Below, piece after piece: positions 16,320 to 25,326 of a stretch of DNA of 64,000 nucleotides; the stretch's first letter is position 1, and each line of letters opens with the position of its first letter. The position numbers and the translations under genes are program-made. Under the pieces are notes generated by a model, which ran no database searches, had not been told where the DNA came from, and saw only the letters and a program-made list of their open reading frames with translations. Where the stretch lies: NCBI GenBank assembly GCA_963746185.1, contig CAVVAE010000004.1, positions 1,116,001 through 1,180,000 of the forward strand, written 5' to 3'. Source of the stretch: CAVVAE01 sp963746185. GTDB taxonomy: Bacteria > Actinomycetota > Actinomycetes > Propionibacteriales > Nocardioidaceae.

Positions 16320-16895
16320 ATGTCACGGTCGATCCAGACGCATGAGCTGATCGAGCTCATGGGCCGGGTCGCACGCGGCGACCAGGAGGCGTTTGCCGCG
16401 GTCTACGACGCCACGTCTCGAACGGTCTTCGGCATCGTGCTTCGTGTTCTGCGTGACCGAGCCCAGGCCGAGGAGGTCACTCAAGAGGTGTACGTCGAAG
16501 CGTGGCGACATGCCTCCCGCTTCGACGCCAAGCAGGGAACCGCCACCAGCTGGCTCAACACGATCGCCCATCGCAAGGCCGTCGATCGCGTCCGGTCGTC
16601 GGAGCGCAGCATCCAGCGCGACCAGCGCCACTTCGAGCTCGAGGCCATCCAATCCGGCCCAGGCCAGACCGACGTCTCCGAGTTGGTGGTCGCCGAGGAC
16701 GAGGGCCGCCGCGTACGCGATGCGCTCAAGCTGCTTCCGCAGGCGCAGCGAACCGCCATCCGGCTCGCCTACTTCGAGGGCCGGTCCTACCGCGAGGTGG
16801 CCGAGTACCTCGAGCTGCCACTCGGAACAGTGAAGACTCGTATCCGCGACGCCATGGAACGGCTACGCCAACACCTGGGGGAGGCACCGCGATGA
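16320..16895 (+). CDS. sigK: ECF RNA polymerase sigma factor SigK
   Basis: 191 aa ECF sigma factor: region 2 around residues 25-95 (VYDATSRTVFGIVLRVLRDRAQAEEVTQEVYVEAWR) and region 4 near 130-185 (LPQAQRTAIRLAYFEGRSYREVAEYLELPLGTVKTRIRDAMERLR). The downstream anti-sigma gene overlaps it by 4 nt, the standard sigK-rskA arrangement. In mycobacteria SigK responds to redox or envelope cues after RskA proteolysis. ATG 16320 has no ribosome site; two small hairpins (16282-16296 and 16305-16318) stand directly before it, and CACAGT 7 nt upstream could serve as a leaderless -10. Confidence 0.85.
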   Translation: MSRSIQTHELIELMGRVARGDQEAFAAVYDATSRTVFGIVLRVLRDRAQAEEVTQEVYVEAWRHASRFDAKQGTATSWLNTIAHRKAVDRVRSSERSIQRDQRHFELEAIQSGPGQTDVSELVVAEDEGRRVRDALKLLPQAQRTAIRLAYFEGRSYREVAEYLELPLGTVKTRIRDAMERLRQHLGEAPR

Positions 16896-17671
16896 ACGAC
16901 ATCCACTCCCAGACCGATGCGTACGTCGTTGGCGGATTGACCGCGTCCGAGATGCGAGAGGCCGAGGACCACTTCGCGACGTGCGCGCCCTGTCGCGCCG
17001 AGGTTGCCGAGCTGCGCGAGATCACGGCCGCGTTGTCGCAGTCGGTCGCGACTGACCCGCCATCCGCCTTGCGCGCGAGTGTTCTTGCTGCCGTTGCCCA
17101 AACGCCCCAAGAGGCGACTGACGAGGCGGACACCGAACGAGCTGACCGAGCGCCTCACGACGAGCCCGACCAGCAGGTCGCGACCGTCGTACCGTTGCGC
17201 CGATCACGCACCACCCTGGTCACCACCCTGATCGCGGCAGCGTCGATCCTGGCTGCGGTGGCGTTCGGCGGTTACGCGTGGAAGAGCTCGCAGGACGCCA
17301 ACGACGCGACGGCGCAGAGTCGGCAGTTGACCGAGCTCCTCAGCGCCGGTGACGTGGTGGTCGCGACCGACCGCTTCGTCGATGCCGACCACACCGGGTC
17401 GGTGGTCATGTCGCAGAGCCGCGAGACGGCGGTGCTGGTGGCAACCGATCTTCCGGACGCTCCTGCTGACCAGGTGTACGAAGCTTGGACGTTCTCCGGT
17501 GATCAGCCCACCCCCGCCGGCACGTTCACTCCGGACGGATCACAGGCCGTCGTCGAACTGCCCGCAGCCGCTCTCAACGCGGATGCCGTCGCGATCACGA
17601 TCGAGCCCGAAGGCGGGTCTGACAGCCCCACGACCGCACCGATCTTCACCGTCGCTTTGCCGCCATCCTGA
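16892..17671 (+). CDS. rskA: Anti-sigma-K factor, zinc-binding, membrane-spanning
   Basis: 259 aa. The N-terminal zinc anti-sigma motif H-x3-C-x2-C (DHFATCAPCRAE) is near residues 28-38. A single membrane helix is near 110-130 (TTLIAAASILAAVAFGGYAW), followed by an extracellular RskA domain (VVMSQSRETAVLVATDLPDAPADQVYEAWTFSG). It should sequester SigK at the membrane until regulated proteolysis. ATG overlaps the sigK stop. Confidence 0.88.
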   Translation: MNDIHSQTDAYVVGGLTASEMREAEDHFATCAPCRAEVAELREITAALSQSVATDPPSALRASVLAAVAQTPQEATDEADTERADRAPHDEPDQQVATVVPLRRSRTTLVTTLIAAASILAAVAFGGYAWKSSQDANDATAQSRQLTELLSAGDVVVATDRFVDADHTGSVVMSQSRETAVLVATDLPDAPADQVYEAWTFSGDQPTPAGTFTPDGSQAVVELPAAALNADAVAITIEPEGGSDSPTTAPIFTVALPPS

Positions 17672-17705
17672 CGGCAACAGGTCGGCAGGTCGGCAGGACG
17701 TCGGG

Positions 17706-18302
17706 TCAGCAGACTTGCGACTTCGCCCGGTTGGTCTCGACGACCTGTTCGAACGCTTCAAAGACATCATCCATCGTCGGCAGTTGGTCGATCGGCTCGT
17801 CACGTTGCCCGGAGGCCTCCTTGCGTGCACGCCTCAGGTGTCGCTTGACCGTCGAAAGCGAGCAGCCGAGCCGCTGCGCGATGGCCTCCAGGGACTCCTC
17901 CGGATGTTGCGCCCGCATCCGTACGACGTCGTCGTGGTTGACCGGCTGACGCGATCCTCGTGACCCGGTGAACGCGTCGAAGTCCTCAGATTCGACCTTC
18001 ACCCCGATCAGCTTGCGGATGGCGACGCGCTCCTTCGGGGTGGTGCATCCGACGTACCCCGACACGTCGGTCTGGACCACCGCCTTGTAGAGGCAGTCGG
18101 CGAGCAGCCGGCACGAGGAGCATGCCCCTCGCGCGGTGACGACCAGGTCTTCGTATTCGCGCCACGTCTCGTTCGGCGCGGTGGATCGCACCGGCGGATC
18201 CTCGAGAAGCGGGTTCAAGAACAGGTCGATGTTGGTGGCACACGGCGTAGCCGTGAGTTCGTCCTCCGTCGATGACGCCCCCGAGGCGAGATCGAAACTC
18301 AT
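17706..18302 (-). CDS. WhiB-like iron-sulfur regulator with C-terminal helix-turn-helix extension
   Basis: 198 aa, about twice the usual WhiB size. Four cysteines (C21, C61, C64, C70) show the WhiB spacing C-Xn-C-x2-C-x5-C, followed by VSGYVGCTTPKERVA in the turn position. Residues 118-160 (VVRMRAQHPEESLEAIAQRLGCSLSTVKRHLRRAR) form a separate helix-turn-helix, and the tail is acidic. WhiB proteins bind a 4Fe-4S cluster and partner the primary sigma factor. The extra HTH suggests direct DNA binding. It is convergent with rskA. Confidence 0.78.
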   Translation of the reverse strand: MSFDLASGASSTEDELTATPCATNIDLFLNPLLEDPPVRSTAPNETWREYEDLVVTARGACSSCRLLADCLYKAVVQTDVSGYVGCTTPKERVAIRKLIGVKVESEDFDAFTGSRGSRQPVNHDDVVRMRAQHPEESLEAIAQRLGCSLSTVKRHLRRARKEASGQRDEPIDQLPTMDDVFEAFEQVVETNRAKSQVC

Positions 18303-18515
18303 GCAATGACCCCCGTCATGATGGCTGGAACGATGCTGCCTACGACGATCCCGTGACCACGGCGATGGTTCGCAGGCGCATTACCGGACATCTTGCCAGC
18401 CACTCCTGTCCGCTCGCGACCTACGGGTGGATCGCAGGACGTCGCCATGATCGTGTGTCGTCGGCTTGGACGCACGTTTTCGCGTCTCGGTTGCACCTCA
18501 TCTGGCCGCGCCGTG

Positions 18516-19310
18516 TCAGGCGGACTCGGCGATCTCGAACCACGCTGCCAGCTCCGTCGCCACGCCGTCTTCGTCCCACGTGCCCGTGACGTCATCGGCG
18601 ACCTGCTTGACCTCGTCGGGTGCTTGGCCCATCGCCACACCACGTCCGGCCCACGACAGCATCTCCACGTCGTTGCGACCATCACCGATGGCGAGTACGT
18701 CGGCCTGCGCCACTCCCAGCTCGGCCGCGATGTCGGCCAGCCCGGACGCCTTCGACACCCCCGCTGGCGCGAGGTCGAGCCAGGCCGTCCAGCCCACGTA
18801 GTAGTTCGTCCCGTGCAGACCGAGGCGCTCGGCTAGGGCGACGAAGTCGTCGGCCGAGGACTGGGGGTCGCGGATGATCACGCGGGTCACGGGCTCCCGG
18901 ATCAAGTCGTCGACCGACTCCAGCCACAGTTCACCCTTGATCTCTCCCTCGGGGAAGTGCCGGTTCGCGCGGTAGCCGCGGCCGATCACCTCGACGGCTA
19001 TCAGCGCATCAGGCACGTGCTCGAGTACGGCTCGCACAGCGGGCTCGGGGTCGAACGTGATGGCCGTGCGCACGGCTGTCGGATGGTAGGTGAACGTCAC
19101 GGCGCCGTTGCTGGCCACGCAGTAGCCGCTGGTGAGACCGAACGTTTCGAGGACGGGGATGATGCCGAAGACGGACCGGCCCGTTGACACCACCACGTGT
19201 GCGCCCGCATCGACCGTCGCCTGCACGGCGGTGATCACCGAGGCATGCACGTTCTCGTCGAAGTCGATCAGCGTGCCGTCGATGTCGAGCGCGACCAGCC
19301 GAGGGGTCAC
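18516..19310 (-). CDS. HAD-IIB (Cof-like) sugar/phosphate phosphatase
   Basis: 264 aa. HAD motif I ALDIDGTLI with nucleophile Asp near residue 9, motif II STGRS, a type IIB cap in the middle, and motif IV IGDGRNDVEMLSWA. The enzyme dephosphorylates small metabolites; specificity is unknown. GTG 19310 overlaps the serS stop (GTGA), so it is translated downstream of serS, a pairing common in actinobacteria. Confidence 0.85.
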   Translation of the reverse strand: MTPRLVALDIDGTLIDFDENVHASVITAVQATVDAGAHVVVSTGRSVFGIIPVLETFGLTSGYCVASNGAVTFTYHPTAVRTAITFDPEPAVRAVLEHVPDALIAVEVIGRGYRANRHFPEGEIKGELWLESVDDLIREPVTRVIIRDPQSSADDFVALAERLGLHGTNYYVGWTAWLDLAPAGVSKASGLADIAAELGVAQADVLAIGDGRNDVEMLSWAGRGVAMGQAPDEVKQVADDVTGTWDEDGVATELAAWFEIAESA

Positions 19311-20581
19311 GCGATGGGGTCCAGCGTCGTACGCCCTTGTAAATAAGGCTGAAGCGCCTTCGGAACGCGCACCGATCCATCAGCCTGCTGATGCGTCTCG
19401 AGGATCGCGACGATGGTGCGTGCCATCGAGACCAGCGTGCCGTTGAGGGTGGCTAACGGCTTGATGCCATCGGCGAAGCGGCCCCGGATATTGAGCCGCC
19501 GCGCCTGGAACTGCGTGCAGTTCGATGTCGAGGTGAGCTCGCGGTAACGGCCCTGCGTTGGGATCCACACCTCGCAGTCGAACTTGCGCTGGGCCGAGAG
19601 CCCGAGGTCCCCGGCCGCGGTGTCGATGACGCGGTAGGGCAACTCGACCTTGTCGAACCACTGCTTCTCCCAGTCGAGCAACCGCTCGTGCTCCTTGAAG
19701 GACTCCTCGAGCGTCGTGAAGGTGAACATCTCCACCTTGTCGAACCAGTGCACGCGGAAGATGCCCCTCGTGTCCTTGCCGTAGGAACCTGCCTCCTTGC
19801 GGTAGCACGGGCTGAACGCGACATAGCGCCGCGGCAGCGTCTCGGCGTCGAGGATCTCGTCGGAGTGGTAGGCCGCCAGCGGCACCTCCGACGTGCCGAC
19901 GAGGTAGAGGTCCTCGTCTGGGAGGTGGTAGACATCGTCGGCAACCTGACCGAGGTAGCCGGTGCCCTCCATCGCGCGCGGCTTGACGAGCGCGGGCGGA
20001 ATCATCGTGGTGAAGCCGGCCCCCCTCGCCTGGTCCATCGCCATGTTGACCAGCGCGAGCTCGAGGTCGGCGCCGACGCCGGTGAGGTAGTAGAACCGCG
20101 CGCCGGAGACCTTCGCACCCCGCTCGATGTCGATCGCCCCGAGGCGCTTGCCGAGCTCGACGTGGTCGAGCGGCTCGAAGCCTTCGGCCGTGAAGTCGCG
20201 CGGTGTGCCGACGTGGTCGAGCACGACGAAGTCGTCCTCGCCGCCGGCCGGCGCCTCGGGCGCGGCCAGGTTGGGCATCATCGCCATCGACGTGGTGAAG
20301 GCATCCTCGGCCTCGGCCTGTGCCGCCTCGGCCACCTTGACCCGCTGAGCCAGCTGCTTCGTCTGCGCGAGCAGGTCTGCCTTCTCCTCGCCCTTCGCCT
20401 GGGCGACCTGCTTGCCCAGGGTGTTCTGCTCGGACCGCAGCTTCTCGAAGGTCATGATCGTGGAGCGTCGCGACTCATCGAGCGCCAAGATCTCGTCGAC
20501 TAGCTCCGGCGACGCTCCACGGCGGCGCTGGGCTTCGCGGGCTGCTTCTGGGTCGTCTCGCAGAGTGCGGATATCGATCAC
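19307..20581 (-). CDS. serS: Seryl-tRNA synthetase
   Basis: 424 aa. The N-terminal tRNA-binding coiled coil spans about residues 30-105. The class II catalytic core follows, with TSEVPL, motif 2 FRVHWFDKVEMFTF and motif 3 TLNGTLVSMARTIVAILE. It charges serine on tRNA-Ser, two of which are encoded 11-13 kb away. GTG 20581 is the start: IDIRTLRDDPEAAR is the family N-terminus and TACGCT lies 6 nt upstream. The in-frame extension upstream has no support. Confidence 0.95.
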   Translation of the reverse strand: MIDIRTLRDDPEAAREAQRRRGASPELVDEILALDESRRSTIMTFEKLRSEQNTLGKQVAQAKGEEKADLLAQTKQLAQRVKVAEAAQAEAEDAFTTSMAMMPNLAAPEAPAGGEDDFVVLDHVGTPRDFTAEGFEPLDHVELGKRLGAIDIERGAKVSGARFYYLTGVGADLELALVNMAMDQARGAGFTTMIPPALVKPRAMEGTGYLGQVADDVYHLPDEDLYLVGTSEVPLAAYHSDEILDAETLPRRYVAFSPCYRKEAGSYGKDTRGIFRVHWFDKVEMFTFTTLEESFKEHERLLDWEKQWFDKVELPYRVIDTAAGDLGLSAQRKFDCEVWIPTQGRYRELTSTSNCTQFQARRLNIRGRFADGIKPLATLNGTLVSMARTIVAILETHQQADGSVRVPKALQPYLQGRTTLDPIA

Positions 20582-20587
20582 CGGCCC

Positions 20588-20593
20588 AGCGTA
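20588..20593 (-). promoter_or_regulatory. -10 box TACGCT, probable leaderless start of serS
   Basis: On the minus strand TACGCT ends 6 nt before GTG 20581, without a Shine-Dalgarno. Confidence 0.5.
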
Positions 20594-20829
20594 TCGAGCG
20601 ACCGTAGGCGGGCGCGCCTGCGTTTCCGGCGAGTGATCAGCACAACCTGGGACTGAGTCGGCGTACTGTGGGTGACGAAATCCGGTGTCCCGGCCGTGCC
20701 AGACCGCGGAATCACGTGTCCAGGTCACTCTTTGCCATCGATTGTCGCGGAAGTCATTCCACGGCCCTGCTCCTTCATGTCATCCTTTCACCGACCTCGG
20801 CTCCCACCGTGGCCCCCTAGGAGGCTTCC

Positions 20830-21738
20830 ATGCAGAACACGCGCATCCTGATTCCAGTGCTCGCACTTCTTGCACTCCCGCTCGCCGCCTGTGGCGACGA
20901 CGACACGAAGTCGGACGGTGGTGGTGCGACGGGCGACGACGTGTGTGCGACCACCGAGGCGTCGGGAGACCTGCTCGCCGCGATCTGCGACAAGGGTGTG
21001 TTGACCGTGTCGACCGACCCCAAGTACCCCCCGCAGTCGTCGTATGACGCGAAGACCGGTGAGTACGAAGGTTTCGACATCGACGTGGCGACCGAGATCG
21101 CCAACCGTCTGGGCGTCGACATTGCCTGGGAGACACCAGCCTGGGAGTCGATCACGGCTGGCAGCTGGAACGGCCGGTGGGATCTCACCGTCGGTTCGAT
21201 GACACCGACGAACGACCGGCAGAAGGTGCTCGACTTCAGCCAGCCGTACTACTACAACCCAGCCGTCGTGGTGGTGCACTCCGACAACACCAGCGTCGCC
21301 GACGTCACGACCGACCTCGACGGCAAGAAGATCGGCGTGTGCAGCGCGTGCACCTACGAGCAGTTCCTCAACAAGGACCTCGCGATCAAAGGCTTTACCT
21401 TCGACTTCGTCATTGACGACGCCGAGGCCGTCGGTTACGACACCGACACCAGCGCCCTCAACGACCTGGCCCTCGGTGACGGCACCCGACTCGACGCCGT
21501 GATCACGTCTCTGCCCACCGCCCAGGCCTTCATCGACGCGGGCAAGCCGGCCAAGGTCGTCGGCGACCCGGTGTTCTACGAGCCGCTTGCGGCCGGCGTC
21601 GACAAGAGCGCCAGCGAAGACCCGACGTCTTTTGCCGATGCAGTCGACGAGATCATCGGAGAGATGCACTCCGACGGGACGCTCACCGAGTTCTCGAAGG
21701 AGTGGTACGACGGGACGGACCTGTCGGTCCAGCAGTGA
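20830..21738 (+). CDS. Polar amino-acid ABC transporter, substrate-binding lipoprotein
   Basis: 302 aa. A lipoprotein signal ends in lipobox LPLAAC with Cys21, followed by an acidic linker and a SBP_bac_3 domain (GVLTVSTDPKYPPQSSYD, YEGFDIDVATEIANRLG). A Cys pair (VCSACTYEQ) is unusual. It binds a polar amino acid or similar cation or anion outside the membrane for the permease and ATPase encoded next. ATG 20830 follows TAGGAGGCTTCC, a strong ribosome site. Confidence 0.9.
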   Translation: MQNTRILIPVLALLALPLAACGDDDTKSDGGGATGDDVCATTEASGDLLAAICDKGVLTVSTDPKYPPQSSYDAKTGEYEGFDIDVATEIANRLGVDIAWETPAWESITAGSWNGRWDLTVGSMTPTNDRQKVLDFSQPYYYNPAVVVVHSDNTSVADVTTDLDGKKIGVCSACTYEQFLNKDLAIKGFTFDFVIDDAEAVGYDTDTSALNDLALGDGTRLDAVITSLPTAQAFIDAGKPAKVVGDPVFYEPLAAGVDKSASEDPTSFADAVDEIIGEMHSDGTLTEFSKEWYDGTDLSVQQ

Positions 21739-21757
21739 CAGCGACCGCGGCAGTTCG

Positions 21758-22681
21758 ATGAGTGGTTCGGAGCAGCCTGAGTCTGCGGTGCCGGATGCTG
21801 GGCGAGAAGAGAAGCCGGATCGTTGGGAGAATATTGCGCTGGCGAGCGCGCGAGTCCCCTTCCGCCTGAAGGTCGCGGTCGTGTGGGTGGCGATCTTCGC
21901 CGTGCTGGCGGTGCTCTTCGCGATCGTCGGATTCGACACCGAATGGATGAAGGACAACTTCTCCTTCATCGCAGGCGGACTCAAGTACACGCTCTACATG
22001 GCGGTCGGCGGAATCGCGCTGGCCGTCTTCCTCGCGGGCATCGGCGCTCTCGGACGAATCTCATCGAACCCCATCGCGTACGGAGTCTCGGGCTTCTACG
22101 TCTCGTTCTTCCGGGGCACGCCGTTGCTGGTGCAGATCACCTTGATCTACTCGGCGTTGCCACAGATCGGGACCAACCTCGTGCGCGACCATGGCGCTCC
22201 GGAAGACTTCCAGACCTACCTGACGCTCAACGTCGTCACGGCAGGAATCCTGGCCCTCGGGTTCAACTACGGCGCCTACATGACGGAGATCTTCCGAGCC
22301 GGCATCCAGTCGGTGAGTGAGGGGCAGGGCGAGGCGGCGGACGCGCTCGGAATGACGCACCGGCAGAAGATGCGCAAGGTCATCTTGCCGCAAGCGTTCA
22401 GGGTGGTCATCCCGCCGACCGGCAACGAGTTCATCGCGATGATGAAGGACACCGCACTCGTGTCATTCCTTGGCGTGGCCTTGAACCAGGCCGAGATCTT
22501 CAGGCGCGCGTCATACCTGGGGACGACGGAGTTCAAGAGCCTGGAGGCCCTCGTGGTCGCGGCCGGCCTCTACTGGGGAATGACGATCGTGTTCACGTTC
22601 TTCCAACGCCGACTCGAGACGCGTCTCTCCAGAGGCTATGTGCGCGCAGCTCCCATCCATGTCACCGGCCAAGGACATTGA
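21758..22681 (+). CDS. Polar amino-acid ABC transporter, permease
   Basis: 307 aa with an N-terminal cytoplasmic stretch of about 40 residues, then five or more membrane helices. It contains the His/Glu/Gln-type permease signature, SFFRGTPLLVQI and the EAA loop EAADALGMTHRQKMRKVILPQAFRVVIPP that contacts the ATPase. It starts 20 nt after the binding-protein stop and is one of three genes of a single importer operon. Confidence 0.9.
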   Translation: MSGSEQPESAVPDAGREEKPDRWENIALASARVPFRLKVAVVWVAIFAVLAVLFAIVGFDTEWMKDNFSFIAGGLKYTLYMAVGGIALAVFLAGIGALGRISSNPIAYGVSGFYVSFFRGTPLLVQITLIYSALPQIGTNLVRDHGAPEDFQTYLTLNVVTAGILALGFNYGAYMTEIFRAGIQSVSEGQGEAADALGMTHRQKMRKVILPQAFRVVIPPTGNEFIAMMKDTALVSFLGVALNQAEIFRRASYLGTTEFKSLEALVVAAGLYWGMTIVFTFFQRRLETRLSRGYVRAAPIHVTGQGH

Positions 22682-22691
22682 GGGCCACGGG

Positions 22692-23453
22692 ATGAACGAG
22701 CGCGAAGTCGTTGTACAAGTCCGGGGCCTGCGCAAGCAGTTTGGTTCCCTCGAGGTGCTCAAGGGCATCGACATCGACCTGCACAAGGGCGAGGTCGTGG
22801 TGATCTTCGGACGTTCCGGGTCAGGGAAGTCGACGTTGCTGAGATGTGTCAACTTCCTCGAGGACCCGACCGAAGGCACCATCGAGGTCGCGGGCATCCG
22901 GCTCGGCGGTGGCCACCGCACGCGGCGCAAGCGCGAGCGGATCCGACAGCTTCGGCTGCACGTGGGCATGGTGTTCCAGCAGTTCAACCTGTTCCCGCAC
23001 ATGACTGTGCTTCAGAACGTGATGGAAGGGCCGCTGTGCGCGAAGGGCGGTGACAAGGCGTCCACCCGCAAGCTCGCACTCGAGCTGCTTGAGCAGGTGG
23101 GGCTCAGCGACAAGGCCAAGGAGCACCCGATCCGGCTCTCCGGGGGTCAGCAACAGCGGGTCGCCATCGCTCGGGCGCTCGCGATGCAACCCGACGTGAT
23201 GATGTTCGACGAGCCGACGTCGGCTCTCGATCCCGAATTGACCGGAGAGGTGCTGGCGGTGATGAAATCGCTGGCCACCGAGCTCCACATGCCGATGATG
23301 GTGGTCACTCACGAGATGGGATTTGCCCGCGAGGTCGCCGACCGGATGGTGTTCTTCCACGAGGGCGTCATCCTCGAAGAGGGTCCACCGGCGCAGATGT
23401 TCGAGTCCACAAAGTCCGCTGAAACCCGCACGTTCCTCGACGCTGTGCTCTGA
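22692..23453 (+). CDS. Polar amino-acid ABC transporter, ATP-binding protein
   Basis: 253 aa. Walker A GRSGSGKST, Q-loop VFQQFNLFPH, signature LSGGQQQRVAIARALA, Walker B VMMFDEPTSALDPE and switch His in VVTHEMG. It energises the importer encoded immediately upstream. ATG 22692 lies 10 nt after the permease stop; in-frame ATGs at 22638 and 22659 overlap the permease and are less likely. Confidence 0.92.
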   Translation: MNEREVVVQVRGLRKQFGSLEVLKGIDIDLHKGEVVVIFGRSGSGKSTLLRCVNFLEDPTEGTIEVAGIRLGGGHRTRRKRERIRQLRLHVGMVFQQFNLFPHMTVLQNVMEGPLCAKGGDKASTRKLALELLEQVGLSDKAKEHPIRLSGGQQQRVAIARALAMQPDVMMFDEPTSALDPELTGEVLAVMKSLATELHMPMMVVTHEMGFAREVADRMVFFHEGVILEEGPPAQMFESTKSAETRTFLDAVL

Positions 23454-23571
23454 TCTCGATGCGGCATCGCCCGGGCTCTGGCGGCATACTGTGCCCAGAC
23501 CATGTGCCGATCACGCGCCGAAGACGTGCGCGTCCTTCGGCGCTCCCAGCTGAGCACCGTCGAGAGGGTTC

Positions 23572-25137
23572 GTGACTGATTCGCACGCCGAGCGGCGCGC
23601 AGCGCTGATCGCCGGTGGCTTGGCCGCGCCGCTCATCCTTCTCACCGTGCTCGTCGCCATCCGGTTCGGGCCGCTGATGACGTTCGACCGCGATGTCGTC
23701 ACGTCGTGGCACAACGCGGTCGAAGGCAACGCGTGGGGTCATGCGTTCGCGGTGGTGTCTCACGCCTCGGAGTCCAGGTTCCTGATGATCTTCCTGCTGG
23801 TGCTCGCGGTCGTGCTGGCGCTTCGCAAGCAGATCATCACCGCGGCATGGGTACTCACGGTGGTGGTCGTCACCGGGCCGGCGTGGGTGTTGGGGAAGCG
23901 CTTGATCGAGCGTCCTCGCCCTGATGAAGACATCGCCGGTTGGTCTTATCCCTCCGGACATGCCACCGGCATTGCCGCCGTGATGGGCGTGCTGGTCGTT
24001 TTGACGTTGTTGCGCATCCGTCGGCGGCGGTTGCGTCGGTGCCTGGTCGCCCTCTGGGTGGGGATCGCCCTGCTCGTGGGGTTCAGCCGGATCTTCGGGG
24101 CAGCCCACTACCCGAGCGACGTGTTGGCCGGCTGGCTTCTCGGTGCCCTGATCGTGTTCGTCACCTCTGCCGTCTTCGGCATCATCAACACCGACCCAGC
24201 GCCACAGGTCGCGCGGCCGCTCTCGTCGATGCCAGAGGACCGGCGCACGCTCGCGGTCATCTTGAACCCGATCAAGGTCGACGATGCCGACGGCTTCAAG
24301 ACCAGGCTCGGACTCGCTGCCCGTGAGGCGGGTTGGGATGAGCCGCTGTGGTTCGAGACCACGATTGACGACGCGGGTCGGTCGATGGCGCGCGCTGCTG
24401 TGGCGGCGGGAGCAGATGTGGTCGTCGCCGCGGGTGGCGACGGGACAGTCCGGGTGGTCTGCGCAGAGATGGCCGGCACCGGGATTCCGGTTGGCGTGAT
24501 CCCGGCAGGCACGGGCAACCTGCTGGCCCGCAACCTCGGCATTCCGCTATTCCACGACGAGGCGATCGACACGGTGCTGCGTGGTCAGGACCGCGCGATC
24601 GACATCGTGGCGATCGAAGGCGACGACCTGCCGCCGACCCGGTTCGTGGTGATGGCTGGGCTGGGCCTGGACGCCGCGATCATGGACGGCGCACCCGACG
24701 CACTCAAGGCCCGACTCGGCTGGACGGCGTACGTCGTGGCCGGTGCTCGGCAGCTGCGCTACCCCGCAGTGCGGGTCGACATCACCATGGATGGTGGCGA
24801 GCCCGTACGACGGCGGGCACGAACCGTCGTGATCGGCAACGTCGGCAGCCTCCAGGCCGGCATCCCGCTGCTCCCCGACGCCCTGATCGACGACGGGCTC
24901 CTCGACGTGGTCGTCATCGCTCCACGGCGGCTCTTCGGCTGGGTCGGCCTGGCGTGGCGGGTGTTCACCAAGCATCGGCGGACCGATGACCGGCTGGACC
25001 GGTTCACCGGACGCTCCGTCGTGCTCAAGGTGTCGCAGCCCGCACCACGGCAGCTCGACGGTGACACGGTGGGGGCAGGGACCGAGATTCGCGCCGAGAT
25101 CGAGCCCGGTCTGCTGCTCATCCGCGTCCCCCGTTGA
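23572..25137 (+). CDS. PAP2 phosphatase fused to diacylglycerol-kinase/sphingosine-kinase domain
   Basis: 521 aa in two enzymes. Residues about 20-205 are an integral-membrane type 2 phosphatidic acid phosphatase with KRLIERPRP, PSGHA and SRIFGAAHYPSD (catalytic His in the last two). Residues about 225-515 are a DAGK catalytic domain with AAGGDGTVRVV and PAGTGNLLARNL and the usual C-terminal beta domain. One half removes phosphate from lipid phosphates while the other adds it, so the protein could interconvert lipid species at the membrane. Starts at GTG 23572 after GAGAGGG. It stands alone downstream of the ABC operon. Confidence 0.85.
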   Translation: MTDSHAERRAALIAGGLAAPLILLTVLVAIRFGPLMTFDRDVVTSWHNAVEGNAWGHAFAVVSHASESRFLMIFLLVLAVVLALRKQIITAAWVLTVVVVTGPAWVLGKRLIERPRPDEDIAGWSYPSGHATGIAAVMGVLVVLTLLRIRRRRLRRCLVALWVGIALLVGFSRIFGAAHYPSDVLAGWLLGALIVFVTSAVFGIINTDPAPQVARPLSSMPEDRRTLAVILNPIKVDDADGFKTRLGLAAREAGWDEPLWFETTIDDAGRSMARAAVAAGADVVVAAGGDGTVRVVCAEMAGTGIPVGVIPAGTGNLLARNLGIPLFHDEAIDTVLRGQDRAIDIVAIEGDDLPPTRFVVMAGLGLDAAIMDGAPDALKARLGWTAYVVAGARQLRYPAVRVDITMDGGEPVRRRARTVVIGNVGSLQAGIPLLPDALIDDGLLDVVVIAPRRLFGWVGLAWRVFTKHRRTDDRLDRFTGRSVVLKVSQPAPRQLDGDTVGAGTEIRAEIEPGLLLIRVPR

Positions 25138-25190
25138 GTGGCCACCTTCTTCCCGTCGAGCGGGCAAGTTCTTGCGGTGGACGCGGCCCA

Positions 25191-25267
25191 TGGCTGTCAC
25201 GGCCCTCGCGCCTTCGCTTCGCTCTTTGACGGCGCTTCGGGTCCGCGCCAGCCGCGTTCCGCTCGGC
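25191..25267 (+). repeat. Left arm of 77-bp inverted repeat flanking DUF4446 gene
   Basis: Begins TGGCTGTCACGGCCCTCGCG and ends CGCTCGGC. It matches the reverse complement of 25799-25875 at 73 of 77 positions by eye. It fills most of the gap between the lipid enzyme gene and the DUF4446 gene. Confidence 0.85.
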
Positions 25268-25314
25268 AGCGCTCCGCTCCGGCGGGTCATCCGCTGATGT
25301 ATCGCCGACCGACT

Positions 25315-25320
25315 TAGGCT
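25315..25320 (+). promoter_or_regulatory. -10 box TAGGCT, probable leaderless start
   Basis: TAGGCT ends 6 nt before GTG 25327, and no Shine-Dalgarno is present. It lies outside the inverted-repeat arm. Confidence 0.5.
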
Positions 25321-25326
25321 CAACGC

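Noticed and set aside
16295..16325. SigK-type -35 CCATCC before sigK
   Set aside because: CCATCC is present, but the -10 position at 17 nt would overlap the start codon and does not match.
19688..20503. 271-aa plus-strand frame inside serS
   Set aside because: Antisense shadow of seryl-tRNA synthetase.
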